The notes under the pieces: model-generated | Database searches by the model: none | Seen by the model: the letters and a program-made list of their open reading frames with translations, nothing else | Told to the model about the DNA's origin: nothing | Program-made: the position numbers and the translations under genes | Shown: in pieces, positions 14,938 through 27,674 of the stretch | How positions within the stretch are numbered: the first letter of the stretch is position 1 | Layout: every line of letters starts with the position of its first letter | Origin: Rhabditoides inermis | Lineage: Eukaryota; Nematoda; Chromadorea; Rhabditida; Rhabditidae | DNA length: 64,000 nucleotides | Assembly: GCA_963966185.1 (NCBI GenBank) | Contig: CAWZYM010000391.1 | Coordinates: 186,001-250,000, forward strand | Direction of reading: 5' to 3'

Positions 14938-16425
14938 ACTGGATCACCTGCAATGAACAGTATAGAAGGGACGACGAATAGAGAATGCGGTCTCAATAAT
15001 GTCGCGCTACAAGGATTGAACGGGTGAGCAGCTTTCGGAAGACACCCCACTCTAGGGATTTAGATAAGCAACCAGTGCGAGTTTGGTAGATAAGAAGGCG
15101 CCTGCAGAGGAACTAGGCTCTAGTGCACACATCAAAGATGATCATTATCACAACAAAGGTGGATGAATTCAACTCAACTCCCACTCACTTCTTCAGATAT
15201 AAAAAAATATATTCCCATTTTGGATCTGAACAGTTTTTACACGCCCCATTGCCTTGACTACCTTTATTCATTATATAGGCCGTTCCCCCGTTCATCGTAC
15301 GGCAGTTCCCTTTTCGATTATTTCCCATACACCTTTCGATGGCATTATGATTATCGCCGGTCCAAGCTGCAGCATTCGGCAGCAGTGATTTTCGCTTGGC
15401 AGTCTCATTGCGCGGTCTTCGCAGTACAAGCGCAAGCTAATAACTTCATTCGAATGGTTCATTCGAAAAAGATGCGACTGAAAGAGAGCGGTCGGTTTTG
15501 GAAATAAATACGTTCCGAAAAGGTCAATTAGCTTGTCTTTTTCACAGTAGCTGCCCAGTAGTAATCCCCACAAAAGCTTGTTCTCCGATGTTTAATAACT
15601 GTTAAACTAACATAACTAAATTGTATAACAATCGATAACGTCCAACGCATCGTATTCCAGTGGAACACCAAGTATTTGGAATAACTTTTTTTTCGGAGTT
15701 GAGCTAGAGGGCTGAATTTTGGATATGTTGTGTAGAAAACCTACTCCAAAAATTGTTTGTTTTTCGATTTTTGAGTTTCGCTCATTGTACAGTAATCCTG
15801 GACAAAAACCGAGAAATGCCGTTGATTTACAGCATCGTTTTCTTGTTTTTTTTCCTCGCGATAATGTCGTACCATAGTCGGATGGACCACGGCTCGACGG
15901 TGCGCGACTCGCTCGGAGGAAGAGCGAGCCTCGCGCAGCTGGGTTACTGTAGCCTACACTAACGGTGAGTGCAGAATAAGCGAAACAGCCAAATAATTGG
16001 CGAATGTTCTGATTAGAGGGAGACAAAGCGAATGAGGTGGCCTTCACCAGCGAGAGCCGACTCCCAGCACCAGCCCCCCCCTCCCCCAATATCGATCGAT
16101 ACTATGGTACCGATCACTGTCGGCTACAGTAACCCGCCTCATATTTCCTCCTCACCTCTCCACAATGCCGGTACGGGTAGGCTCTCTAAAGTGACAAATT
16201 CATGAATAATGCGTTTGCTCAATTGTAGTTAGTTTCTTCACAAAACCAAAGATGGGTGAAATTCACCCATCCTTCCACTCACTTATGTTATTAAAAAGAC
16301 TCATGGTTGGATCTGAACACATTACACACCCGCCAGTAAATTTTTATCGGGTCCATCTATCATCTATCGGATACATACAAATACAAAGCCAAAGCAAAGG
16401 GAATACGTGGTGGGGGATTGTGAGA
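14938..16425. other. Spacer upstream of the PLD gene
   Basis: Apart from one short signal-peptide-like frame (15816-15962) I see no gene. Several copies of a TACTGTA/TACAGTA-type motif occur here and in neighbouring introns. Confidence 0.5.
15816..15962 (+). CDS. Possible small secreted peptide (48 residues)
   Basis: An uninterrupted frame starts MPLIYSIVFLFFFLAIMSYH, which has the length and hydrophobic core of a signal peptide. It continues into a short polar region with RDSLGGRASLAQLGYC and ends at TAA. No homologue is recognised and no intron is needed. A hydrophobic T-rich stretch can give such a frame by chance, and the flanking DNA looks repetitive, so this is only a candidate. Confidence 0.25.
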   Translation: MPLIYSIVFLFFFLAIMSYHSRMDHGSTVRDSLGGRASLAQLGYCSLH

Positions 16426-16916
16426 CTAGCCGGACTTGGTGATCTTGATGCTGGCAGGGGATGAGGTGGAGACGATCGACACACTGCAAGAAATGGCGAT
16501 GAGGTATACGATAGTATACAGTACTCACCACTCCCCCTCCTCCCCCTCCTCCTCCTCCTCCTTCTCCTTCTCCTCCTCCTTCTCCCCCTTCTTGGTGCGG
16601 TACTCATCTATCACCTGAAACGCATTCCCTTCTCCCTTGCACTCTACCGTCTCCCGTACCTTCTTCAATTTCGCGATCTCCTTCATGGCCAACATCAACT
16701 GAACATGTACAGTAATACTTAGCCAGCTAGCTCCTCCTGTCGTACCCCACTCACCTTGAACGAATTGATTGCATATTCTATTTGGGCCTTGCGCATCGCC
16801 TGCTTGCACCTCCTCGCCTCAGCGACGTACTCCTCGATCTCGTCGTGGTCGTCCGCCTGCAAGAGCCTCCTCCCCTGTCATATCCCACAACATACCGGGT
16901 ACTCGTCGTTGTACAT
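16426..16916 (-). CDS. Unknown small charged protein
   Basis: Exons inferred: 16896-16916, 16755-16856, one starting at 16698 (LMLAMKEIAKLKK…), one encoding VIDEYRTKKGEKEEE with a long Glu run, and a last exon ending at 16426 (VSIVSTSSPASIKITKSG). The protein begins MYNDEYP and is largely helical and charged: DDHDEIEEYVAEARRCKQAM, then KAQIEYAINSFK. A 51-base segment between LKK and VIDEY has GT…AG ends but is also open in frame, so it may be an intron or retained coding sequence. A further in-frame upstream exon of 22 bases near 16996-17017 (GREEETK) is possible, which would move the start upstream. No family is recognised; probably cytosolic. Confidence 0.55.
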
Positions 16917-17836
16917 GTCGGTGGACCGCGGCAGCTGGTGGGTTAGTGGAAGTAGAAATGACCACACTCAACTCAACCGCCACTCGTCAACTCACTTTTG
17001 TCTCCTCTTCTCGCCCTCTGAACAAGTAATTATGCAAATTTTTACCTCAAAGGCAAAGAGATGTGTTTCCAAATTTCATCTCCAAAATATCACGTATGAG
17101 GTTTGAAACTCCAAGCGTCTATATTGAGGTGCACTGCATGTACATGGCTTATACTGGACTGGGTTGCAATTAGTGTTGAGATTCGACTAAGTAGTTTATC
17201 ACACAAACTAAAACAATACCAGTAAGCGTAATTATGAATGTGCATTTACGCTGCACATGGTGCGATAATCGCATCTTCGTACTTCGTATAGGCGAATTCG
17301 CACGCCACACCTCGCAATTAGAGACCACCTCATTTGGAAGCACCCTCCCCCCTTTCTCCCCCTCTCTCCATCTCTCGTTCTCTCTCCCTCTCTCTCTCTC
17401 TCCCTCTCTCCCTGTCTGCGCGGCTTGCCCGGTATCCTTGGTAACGATGCGCGGTGTGGCTAACTCGCTTATGGTCAGCATCCGCGTGGTGTCTCTATGG
17501 CCTCCCATTGGGAGTGAGAGTGTGTATCCACGGGCACACTGGCTATCACACAGCCGTTTCGCCTCCGTACAATATCTACCCTCTCCTGATCTTCCCGAAA
17601 TACATGTTATCTGTGTCCGAATTCAGTAAAAGGGCTATTGTAATAGAAACAAATGATGTCCTAGATGTTGAACAAATTTTTGCACTGTTTGACATATCGT
17701 TTCTCCGTTAAAAAAATGTCCTTCCAGCGTTCCCGTTGCTAGCCGTTTCTTATACACACTCTTGCACTCTTCTCGTTTCTATCTGCGACTTTGTTTCGCG
17801 CTATACTTTGAGATTTCCGGTCGCGTTCCTCACTGG
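16917..17836. other. Region between a minus- and a plus-strand unknown gene
   Basis: Divergent promoter region that may also hold upstream exons of either gene. A CT-rich tract lies at about 17345-17410. A frame beginning MLTISELATPRIVTKDTG on the minus strand (near 17481) looks protein-like, but I could not connect it by splicing. Confidence 0.4.
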
Positions 17837-19785
17837 ATGGTGCTCCGGCCATCTTCTTCTTCCTGGAGTGTCTCTCCTGAGACTATCATCACTCATCACT
17901 ACAGGTATTTTTTTAATGTACTATACTGCAGTACTTTTTCACAACCTCTGTTGCTTCACTATACAAGAATCCGCATTTGGATCGCGTGAAATTATAGGCT
18001 TCCATGTCAACCTTATTGCATGAGTTATATTTATATACTACAGCCGTTCAATTATGTTACAGACTGTACACTGGATCGAAGCATGCAATCGACAATACTC
18101 CTCCATATTCCATGTATAACAGTCCGAAAAGTCAGTGCGGTGTGTGTGTGTGTGTTTGTGTTTTCATCTGTTGTTGTTACTCAGTGACAAAACCCCCAGT
18201 GCTTTCAGGCTCGCACTATATCCCTCGCCGATTCGCATCTGTCGAAGATTTAAGTAGAAAACAGGTGCTGTTTACATACTTTACATTTCATTTTCAATCT
18301 GCTTTGTTCAGAAGACGCAACGCGAACTGGACATATTTGTTAATCGGCGGCATAGGTTCCCCAGCAATACCAATCTCAATCAGCCAGTGAGCAGTTTTCA
18401 ATATTGATAATGAATATCATTACAGATAGTGATTTTGATTATTCCGAAATAATTAATGAATCCATATCGTAAAGCTTGACGCGTGTCATATCGAGTCAAT
18501 TGTAATGTGTGGTGTGCTTTGAGAGTGGGAAGCGCTCTTCCCGCTATGACCACATTCCTGCCCGCCTCCTCTCCTCCCAACACTATCGACCACCGCAGAG
18601 AAGAACCATACAAACTGTCGTGAGTCATCTCACAGCATCTTTGTGACGTGATACAAGCGTTTGTTTACAGAACGATATCCTGGGCGACTTTGTGGTGCCG
18701 GAGCGTCGAATGGAGCACGAGTATGTGGTGGGACGACCAGAGAGGAGGCCATCCTCCACTATCAGCCGACCCAACCGAACAGCCCTCCTTTTTAAAGACT
18801 CCGTATTCGATCACATCATCGGACGAGGAATATTCACTGATAGGTGATTTTTAGTGTCAATCAAGAGGTCCATAGGTATTTCAAATGAATCATAAAATAC
18901 ATTTTATATTGTCTAACCATCAGAGAATGGTGCACAGATGACAGATACATATCAATTGTTTCAGTGTGATTCAAGACGCAGTGGAAAGTGAAATGCGAAA
19001 ATGGAGCGCCCAGCTAACTCAAGTAAGGAATTCGTTTTTATATTAGTTATGTTCTTTTTCGCCCAGTTGTCAGTCCCTTCTTCTGTTTTGCTGTTGGATG
19101 ACTATCTACAATTCGATCACGTTTATGCTATCACTAAATGTGAGACAATCACACTACACTGATAACAGAACAACATAGCGGGCAGTCACCATCCGTATTG
19201 CCCACATGTACACATGTGATTGGTTTTCAGCGCACTGCAACCATCATCACTTGATAGGAATACGCACAAACTATTGACAATTTGGCAAGGAAAACACGAT
19301 TTCAGGTGCAACTGGAGTTGATGTCAGATGAGATCTATCGAGACTTCGGAGTGAAGAGACGACATACACGAGTAAAGAGATGCGAGAAGAGAGAGGGCGA
19401 AGAGATGCACGCAGTCGAAGAGCTCACCGACCTACAACAACTCAGGTGAGTTCGATTGTCTACCGAGACAGATTCGATATTCTACCATAAAAGTCATTTC
19501 AGTAACCGTGGTGGTGACTCTCTTCAATCCGCATCTTCCCAAAGCAGCGAGGACTCGGGGTGGGTACAATTGAGAAACCTTAGTCAATATGTTCTCAGTC
19601 ACTCGGCTGGTTCTGTGGGATCTGTGGGATCTGGCAGTTCGAAGGGCAGCGGCGGGAGCGGGAGCAGCAAGAGCTCGCGGCGGTCGCGCTCCTCGCACGC
19701 ATCCTCCCACTCCTCCTCCACCTCCCACTCATCCGCCCTCTCCGAAGCACTCTCCTCCGTATCGAAACTATCCTTCTTCGATTGA
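17837..19785 (+). CDS. Unknown protein with Ser-rich C-terminal tail
   Basis: Eight exons: 17837-17904, 18063-18130, 18209-18264, 18312-18386, 18671-18843, 18965-19022, 19306-19445 and 19503-19785. They total 921 nt (306 residues), with all phases matching. The start ATG is the best available but upstream coding is open. The N-terminal half is basic (SSHYIPRRFASVEDLSRKQ, TQRELDIFVNRRHRFPSN, FVVPERRMEHEYVVGRPERR). The middle has possible helices (VIQDAVESEMRKWSAQLTQV). The last ~90 residues are Ser/Gly-rich with an Arg/Ser patch (SSKSSRRSRSSHASSHSSS). There is no signal peptide or membrane segment. AATAAA at about 19804 fits a polyadenylation signal. I do not recognise a family. Confidence 0.65.
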
Positions 19786-20719
19786 TGGCATATGCCAATA
19801 ACTAATAAAACGTTTTAATTCTAGTTATAGTCACATTCTAGTTAAGTCATATTGTATTTTATAACTGTATTTTAATTGTGATTGATCTCGACACTGCGAT
19901 TGAACAAAAGTGTGACTGCCACCGGTTGATAAAGATATTTTGAATAATACTAGAGGGTGACGTGTGGAACGGCTAGTGATACATAGGAGTGATGGTAGTG
20001 CAGTGATCGCTAAAGTGATTGGGTGCGCTTTGATCATTCCTTGCTCGTATTCTCCTCTCTTCTCTCTCCATTTATCTATACGTACCCTATTCCCTATCAC
20101 CCACTACATCTCTCGTTCTCTCACTACAGCACGCTCTCACGCCGCCCTTCTATCTATGACCCTCTTGTTTACACCTGCCTCTCATTATCTATTTCTCATA
20201 CTCTCACAGATCACACACTCTCGTGTATCTCTCTCGCTAATCAAAGTCCAGGTGACGCTATCTGATAGAGCCGGTGTTCAGGGAACCGCCGCCAGTACTC
20301 TGATCATGGTCAGAATGAATTGATGAGAGAGAGAGAGAGAGAGAGATGGGGAAGATGAAGGAGAAGGATAGAGAGCCACGCGGGTGGTGTAGATAGGACA
20401 AAGTTCCCGGATATAGTGTAGGCATGTGTGCGAAACCACACTTCAAACTGAAAGAAGACTAAACAAAATGATTTACGATCATCACGATTCATGATCATAA
20501 CTTCTTAAATCCTCATTCAGAATGAGTCTTTATGAGTATCTCCAAAACAAGTTCAAATGTTTAATTTGGGTTTTCAACTTAACAACTGAATCGAATTTAA
20601 AAAAAAAACTATCTAATAAATTCAGTGATTTCTTCAAATTAATAAAGAGCAGCTGTTGACTGTTCATTTGTATAATTATTACATTTTAAATAGAACATTT
20701 AGAAAATTACACAAGACAT

Positions 20720-20895
20720 CATGACACCAGAGTCCAGACACTACGACAGCGCCACACCACGTCATCAGGTGTCTACACCACGACACCACGACACCACTTC
20801 GCAAAACAAAAATCTCTGCATCATTTTCAGTCATATTGACTAGTGATGTCGTGGTGTCGTGGCTGGTGTCTGGTGTCATGGTGTGTGGTGTCATG
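20720..20895. repeat. Inverted (fold-back) repeat of CCACGACA units
   Basis: An exact 16-base inverted repeat pairs 20778-20793 (CCACGACACCACGACA) with 20847-20862, 53 bases apart. The outer arms, 20720-20766 and 20843-20880, are imperfectly complementary and both carry CATGACACCA-type ends. The units are internally repetitive (CACGACAC). It could be a small fold-back element or a locally expanded palindrome. Confidence 0.75.
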
Positions 20896-21326
20896 TTCTG
20901 ATTACCTGTTCATAGTTTATTATTTTCAAAATTATTTTTCAGCAAATTATCAAAGTCTTATTAACAAGTTGGTATATTTTTCAGGCTTCACGAAGTCTGT
21001 GATAGTATACTTATCAGTGATTGTGAAATATGTCTGCGAAACAACCGACAATTGCATGCGGATCATATAGTCACCACGTGTGTTTATCCGTTCACCGTAC
21101 CCGCTTATCTCCTCTTCCTCTATCTCCTTCTTCCCCTCTTCGCCCATGTGACCGTTTGCCCTGCCCCTGCTGTCCTGGGTGAGCGTACTTTGAAACATCC
21201 CTGCCCCCGATACACTTGGTCCGTGTGTTATGAGTTCAAAGTACCACGGGGGCATCCCCCTCCCTCTCTTCCTCCGCCACGCTATCTCGCCCCTCTCTGA
21301 CCGCGGACCGCCCCTGATGATGCGAG

Positions 21327-21334
21327 TATAAAAG
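21327..21334 (+). promoter_or_regulatory. TATA box of the icl-1-type gene
   Basis: TATAAAAG lies 41-48 bases before the ATG at 21375, after a GC-rich stretch. Transcription would start near 21355-21360. Confidence 0.65.
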
Positions 21335-21374
21335 AGGGGGTGGGAAGCAAGCGGGGACTACCAGGTAAACAACC

Positions 21375-24300
21375 ATGTCTCAACAGGCCGCTAAGAATTT
21401 CTACCAGGTAAGCGTCTTGGCTGCTCTCGATCCATCTACACTGGTGTTGTTTCAGGTGGTGAAGCAGGCTCCGAAAGGCCGCTTCCAAGGCATTCAGAGG
21501 AACTACGAGGTGCAGGATGTGCTCAAGCTGCGAGGATCAGTCGACATCGAGTACACGCTCGGTGAGTGGAGGAAAGACAGTGTGGGAGAGGCATACTGAC
21601 GAGGGAGTTTGTTGCAGCTACTCGCGGCGCGAACAAGCTGTGGCAGTTGCTGCACACCGAGCCCTACATCGCCGCCCTCGGAGCGCAGACCGGAAACCAG
21701 GCCGTCCAGATGGTCAAGGCAGGACTCAAGGCCATCTACCTCTCCGGTACGTCTACTCGATGCCTTGTAGAGGTGTATGAGTACGATGGGTGTTTCAGGA
21801 TGGCAAGTGGCTGCGGATGCAAACTCTCAGGGAGACATGTACCCCGACCAGTCGCTCTATCCCTCCAACTCTGGACCCGAACTCGCCAGGAGGATCAACA
21901 AGAGTCTCAGGAGGGCTGACCAAGTGAGCATGTTTTAATAGAAACCTTTGTACTGATACATTATTGTCCTCTACCATATAATTGTAGATCGAAGCAGTGG
22001 AGGCGGAAGACTATCTTGCCCAGAGGGATTGGTATGCGCCTATCGTGGCCGATGCTGAGGCTGGATTCGGAGGAGCACTCAACTGCTTTGAGCTCATGAA
22101 GGTACGCAGATTTATAATACTTGAATACTCGGCCAGTTGCTCTCGATTTCACTATCACACGTTTTCCGCTGCCACTACCAGTTGTTTTCTCGTGTGTATT
22201 CTCTCTCGATCGCTCTCTTTCTGTCCGTCCACAGCACACCTCTCCCACTGATATGAATGCTCATTTATCACCACTCGGTTAAAGACTGCTGGAAGACACA
22301 ATCAAAACAACTCTACTATGAATTGGCAAACACGAATCAATAACACTAAACTTCAATGACGTAAATGTATAGTTGATGAATGTATGTTTCAGTCGTACAT
22401 CGAGGCTGGAGTGGCTGGAGTTCACTTCGAGGACCAGCTGGGTTCGGAGAAGAAGTGCGGACACATGGGAGGAAAGGTGCTCATACCCACCTCGCAACAC
22501 GTGCACCATCTGAATGCCGCTCGTCTTGCGGCCGACGTGTGTGGAGTGCCGACCATCATCGTAGCCAGAACGGATGCGGAGAGCGCGCGTCTTCTCACCA
22601 GCGACATCGACGAGCGCGACCATCCTTTCATCGACCGCTCCGCCGGAAGAACCTCCGAGGGATTCTACCGACTCAAGGACGAGACAGCCGTGCAGTACTG
22701 CATTGAGCGCGCCATCGCCTATGCGCCGTACACTGACCTCATCTGGATGGAGACGTCGCACCCCACGATCGCGGACGCGAAGGAGTTCGCAGAGGGAGTG
22801 AGGAAGGTTTACCCCGACAAGATGTTTGCCTACAACTGCTCGCCCTCGTTCAACTGGAAGAAGCATCTCTCGCCCGCGCAGATGGAGAAGTTCCAGAAGG
22901 AGCTGGGAGCGATGGGCTTCAAGTACCAGTTCATCACTCTCGCCGGATTCCACGCCAACTCCTTCTCCATGTTCGACCTCGCCCGGCAGTACAAGGTGGG
23001 AATGGGAATTAGGCTATGCAACATCTAACCCTTTCGTGTTCAGGACCACGGCATGCTGGCGTACTCGAACCTGCAGGAGTTGGAGTTCGCTTCCGAGAAG
23101 CACGGCTACACGGCCGTCAAGCACCAGAGAGAGGTGGGAACGGGATACTTCGACCATGTCGCCAACGCCGCCGCCGGAGGAACGTCCAGCACCACTGGTG
23201 AGCTACATCTTCATTCCTCTCCCGTCGTATCATTCAGCTGGTTCTTTTCAGCCCTGACCGGCTCGACAGAGGAGGCTCAGTTCACGGCGACTGCTCCGGC
23301 CGACGACGAGGAGATTGTGACGGTCGGTGAGGCCAGGCGTATCCGCCTGTAGATCATACTGCCACACACTCTATGCACTTTGCCGTATGTGTTTGCTTTC
23401 CCCTACGCATTAATGTGTTGAACTGCTGTGATTCTAACCTACTGTGGCTTCCATTCGATTTTGATGCTCCTTGAATCAACTCCGAGGCTCCGACGACGTC
23501 ATGTGAATGCTGTAAATAGATCATATTTTGTCTTTTGTAATAAAATTATATTTTCCCGTGTGCTTTTGGGTTAGTTGGGTAGGCTGTATTTGTGTGGGTT
23601 TGTAGTATTGGAGGTCTCAACTCAAATACATTCAACAAATTTTAGAACAAAGTGATACAATTGTTTTATGAAAAACACTGAGGCCTCCAAATCCACATGT
23701 GTATGATGTTGTCTTCATTGCACTTGCACAAAGATATAGAAATTTACAATCCATACTTGCTGCTACCAATGAAGATTGGCTATACGTTCGAGTATAATAT
23801 TGTATATCTGCAGTTGACGGCCGCTCCGATGTCAGGAGATGAGAAGATCCTCACCCCTGATGCTCTTCGATTCATCCGCTCCCTCCATGAGAAGTTCAAC
23901 CCGAAGAGGAAAGAGCTTCTCGCGAAGAGGCGCGTCGTGCAGAACGGTCAGTTTCTCCTGTGATTACCATTAGGGTATGTTATAATCGTTTGCAGACATC
24001 GATAATGGAATCTGGTACCCGGACTTTGACCCTGCTACGAAGGCAATGCGCGAGGACATGTCATGGAAGGGCAGCAACATCCCCAAGGACATGCAGGACA
24101 GGAGGGTCGAGATCACTGGGCCCACCGACAGGAAGATGATCATCAACGCACTCAACTGCGGCGCCAATGTATGTTACCCCATCGCGTGTACATCACACTG
24201 ATTGATCGATTAAGGTGTTCATGGCTGACTTCGAGGACTCGAACTCGCCTACGTGGAGGAACCAGCTTGAGGGACAGGTACGCAATTCGTTAATACTTTT

Positions 24301-26247
24301 AGAAAAGTCGTTTATTGATTTAATTGTTTTAGATTAACCTTTACGATGCTGTTCGCAAGCAGATCTCGTTCACTCACCCGGCAACAAAGAAGGAGTATGT
24401 GCTCAAGGATAAGCATGCAGGCGAGTAGATATTTACAAACTCACTGAACTAGAAAAGATCTTTGATTCTAATTTAGGGTCGTAAAACGTGTTGTTTGTGT
24501 ATTGTTTTCGCTAATGGCGCTGCACAAAGTCTGTTATTGTAGATTGCTGATTGCGTGTCTGATTGATATAAACGACAGTGAAAGTGATAACCGGTAATTG
24601 CATCAGTTAATACTACTATGCATATGGGGGTCCAATTTCCTAAAAAAAATAGATCATCAACAAGTGTAGTCACGATAAGTTGTGAATAAGGCTAGTTGTG
24701 TTTAGTGTTGAACGTGCGTCCTCGTGGCTGGCACCTGCCGGAGAAACACGTGCTGGTCAATGGACAGCCCACGAGCGGATCCCTATTCGACTTCGGTTTG
24801 TACGTCTTCCACAATGCCAAGGAGCTGATCGCCCGCGGATCCGGACCCTACTTCTACCTGCCCAAGATGCAGTCCGCGGAGGAGGCCAAGCTGTGGGCCG
24901 AGGTGAGCTGGAGGGAACAGACCACTGCAAGATCAAATGCTTGTAGGTGTTCGCGTACACTGAGGACCAGCTGGGTCTCTCTCGCGGAACGATCAAGTGC
25001 ACTGTCCTCATCGAGCATCTCCTCGCCAGCTTCCAGGTATCTGACATATCACTTGATCTCGAAAATACTCAAATGATTTCAGATGAACGAGATCATCCAC
25101 GCACTCAAGGACCACATCATCGGCCTGAACTGCGGTCGCTGGGACTACATTTTCTCCTACATCAAGGCTTGTTTAGAAAGAATTACTCATGGCTTATTCA
25201 TGGATTCTTTTTCAGGTGTTCCAGAACCACCGCAAGTTCCTCCTGCCGGACCGCTTCCAGATCGGCATGACCGCGCCGTTCCTGCGCTCGTACGCGCTCG
25301 AGTCGATCAAGACGTGTCACTCGCGCGGTATCCACGCGATGGGAGGCATGGCCGCCCAGATCCCCATCAAGCACGACCAGCAGGCGAACCGCAAGGCGAT
25401 CGCCCTGGTGCAGGCTGACAAGGAGCGCGAGGCGACGGACGGCCACGACGGCACGTGGGTCGCCCACCCCGACCTCGTGCCCATCGCACGCGGAGTGTTC
25501 GACGCCAGCATGAATGGAGCCAACCAGATCGACAAGCAGCTCACCGGATTCAACACCACTAAGGTAAGTGGGTTGATATGTCCCAGTTCTGTCCTTATTC
25601 GTTTTGTCCTAGTTCTGATAACGAAATGTTTTGTTTTCATTACAGGAAGACCTGACGAAGATCCCTGAGGGTCGCCGCACCGAGGCCGGATTCCGCCACA
25701 ACATCAGCGTCACTCTCGGTGAGTCACGCCCTCGGCAATATCGATACAACTGTTATGCATTCAGGCTACCTCGACTCGTGGCTGCGCGGAGTTGGATGCG
25801 TACCCCTCTACAACCTCATGGAGGTGAGTCGATACTATCCTTTATCAACATTATCTTCATCAATGATGATCTGTACACTCCATATTACCAGGATGCGGCA
25901 ACGGCTGAGATCAGCCGCGCGCAGCTGTGGCAGTGGCTGAGGCACGACGCTAAGCTCGAGGGTGAGTGGACACGCATGCAGCAGTCATATATGGTGCATT
26001 GCAGACGGTCGCCCGATCGACGCGAACCTGGTGAGGCAGACGATCGCTGCGGAGACTGAGAGGAGGCTGATCCGCGCCGGATCCGTCGTCAGCCGGTGAG
26101 TGCCACTGTCTCCTCCTCCCACCATGCATTGTGTGTTGCAGTTTGCCCGAGGCGGCCGAGCTGCTGGAGAAGTTCGCGACGGAGGAGAAGATGAGCGACT
26201 TCCTCACCAACGCCGCCTACGACAAGCTCGTCTCGGAGGGACAGTAA
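21375..26247 (+). CDS. icl-1: Bifunctional glyoxylate-cycle protein: isocitrate lyase fused to malate synthase
   Basis: Isocitrate lyase splits isocitrate into succinate and glyoxylate; malate synthase condenses glyoxylate with acetyl-CoA. Exons: 21375-21407, 21456-21561, 21618-21746, 21799-21923, 21988-22101, 22393-22995, 23044-23197, 23252-23322, 23814-23946, 23996-24168, 24215-24277, 24333-24420, 24706-24902, 24947-25036, 25083-25166, 25216-25563, 25646-25718, 25765-25823, 25892-25961, 26005-26095 and 26142-26247. The total is 2910 nt (969 residues), almost exactly the length of C. elegans ICL-1. The lyase half (to about 445) has [10 protein letters not shown] and the catalytic [17 protein letters not shown]. 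The synthase half has [44 protein letters not shown] and [17 protein letters not shown]. The two halves join across intron 23323-23813, which has a weak GTCGGT donor; reading through it gives a stop at 23350-23352. Introns 12 and 15 use GC donors. No C-terminal peroxisomal signal is seen (ends …SEGQ). Confidence 0.96.
23539..23544 (+). terminator. AATAAA polyadenylation signal inside the lyase/synthase junction intron
   Basis: A canonical AATAAA, followed by a T-rich stretch, lies about 190 bases after the read-through stop codon at 23350-23352. If exon 8 is not spliced at 23322, a complete isocitrate-lyase-only mRNA (454 residues) could end here. Confidence 0.45.
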
Positions 26248-27674
26248 ACAACACGCGTACAATTTGTTATCGCTTTTTCATATCCTTCTCTTCTTCCATG
26301 TATATATGTATATGCGTTGTAAAATATAATAATGGTGTAGTGTCGGATAAATGGAGTTTGGAAACCGTCTCTCTCGCGTGACTGCTATTGTACACACTCA
26401 TATCTGATCATAAATCTCAGGCGTTTGTATGTTGTCAGCTGCCGACTTGAATAATTGAAAATAGTGTCTCTTTCGGAGTAACCAGCGTACTATGAAGGAC
26501 TAATTCCAGGTATGTTAATGTAAAACTAATAATAATATCATAACACATTCTCCTTATGAACCGAACTACCACGTACTTATGACGTAACTTTTCAAATCAT
26601 TTTAGTCACTGTAGTATTCATTCAAACTTTTGTTTTTGAAGATGTTCAGAAAACCACAAATCGATTAATGTGCCGTAAAGCAAAACTTCAGTAACATTAG
26701 CTCATTAGCAACATTTTTGATTTCGGATCCGTAAACCATGAATAGATTCTCTTTTTTTTTGTTTTGAATCATAATTTATAAAATGCTATGTATATTTACA
26801 GCTGCAACATGGTTCTAAATAGTCCAGTGAATACTCAAGCAGCAGCCAAATATCCTAGAATGAAGAAAGAAATCGAACGAGCCCTCATTTGATGGTTTTT
26901 CTCATACAATGAGAAATCTACAACTACGAACCATTGAGGTTAATCTCGCGGGGAAGCTGCAGACACATATATTCACAATTTGATTAAATGTTAAAGTGCA
27001 TGTACGCAGAATGCTGATTAGATTAGTTCGGTGACTTGTGGGAGTGTGTTTTATACAGATGGATTACTGTAGAAAATTACAGTCTATGATGTGCACGAGA
27101 GAGTCGTGGCGCGCGTATTCGAACGATATTTTCACAAAAACGATTTCCAAGTAAGAGTGAATAGGCAACCAATGATAACATGTTACATGTTTGTTAAAAA
27201 AAAATATATATATACATAACATTATACATATTTTTGGTAATAGAAAAATATTGTTGCGGTGTCGAGTGCTGCTCTCAACAACTATGTATTAACACTAATC
27301 ATTGTATTCGATGAACGACTACTTTAAGAAAATGTGAAAAACGGAGATTCGTTATTTAAACTTTTTTTCGAGTATAAACTGATGCCAAACGAGCTGTTTT
27401 CTTGGTCACATCTTAATTCATGTTGTGTAATTACGGTGTTAAAAAATGAACCAAATCGTGAGTCATATGTACGTTTCCAGATCAAATCACGCAGTGTAAA
27501 TTCAAATCGTCAATCACTCACACCGTAACCTGCACAGAGCGAAGTGGACAGGCTAATTCAAGCAATTTATACGAATAAATCATTGCAAACTCGAATGACA
27601 CATAACCGGTATATATTCAATATGGATAAGCACATTGCACACAATTAATAAATAGAATTCTGCAGGACATGAAA
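26248..27674. other. AT-rich intergenic region between two 3' ends
   Basis: The flanking genes converge here. The sequence is AT-rich with short tracts such as a TA run near 27206-27222. No gene or RNA is visible. Confidence 0.65.

Larger units (their letters stand above)
19786..21374. other. Intergenic region upstream of the glyoxylate-cycle gene
   Basis: AT-rich, with a hairpin-forming repeat at about 20720-20895, a short GA tract near 20326-20346 and a TATA box at the right end. No gene seen. Confidence 0.6.

Noticed and set aside
15616..16089. 157-codon minus-strand frame
   Set aside because: No domain or conserved-looking composition and no supporting splice or start signals; overlaps repeat-like DNA.
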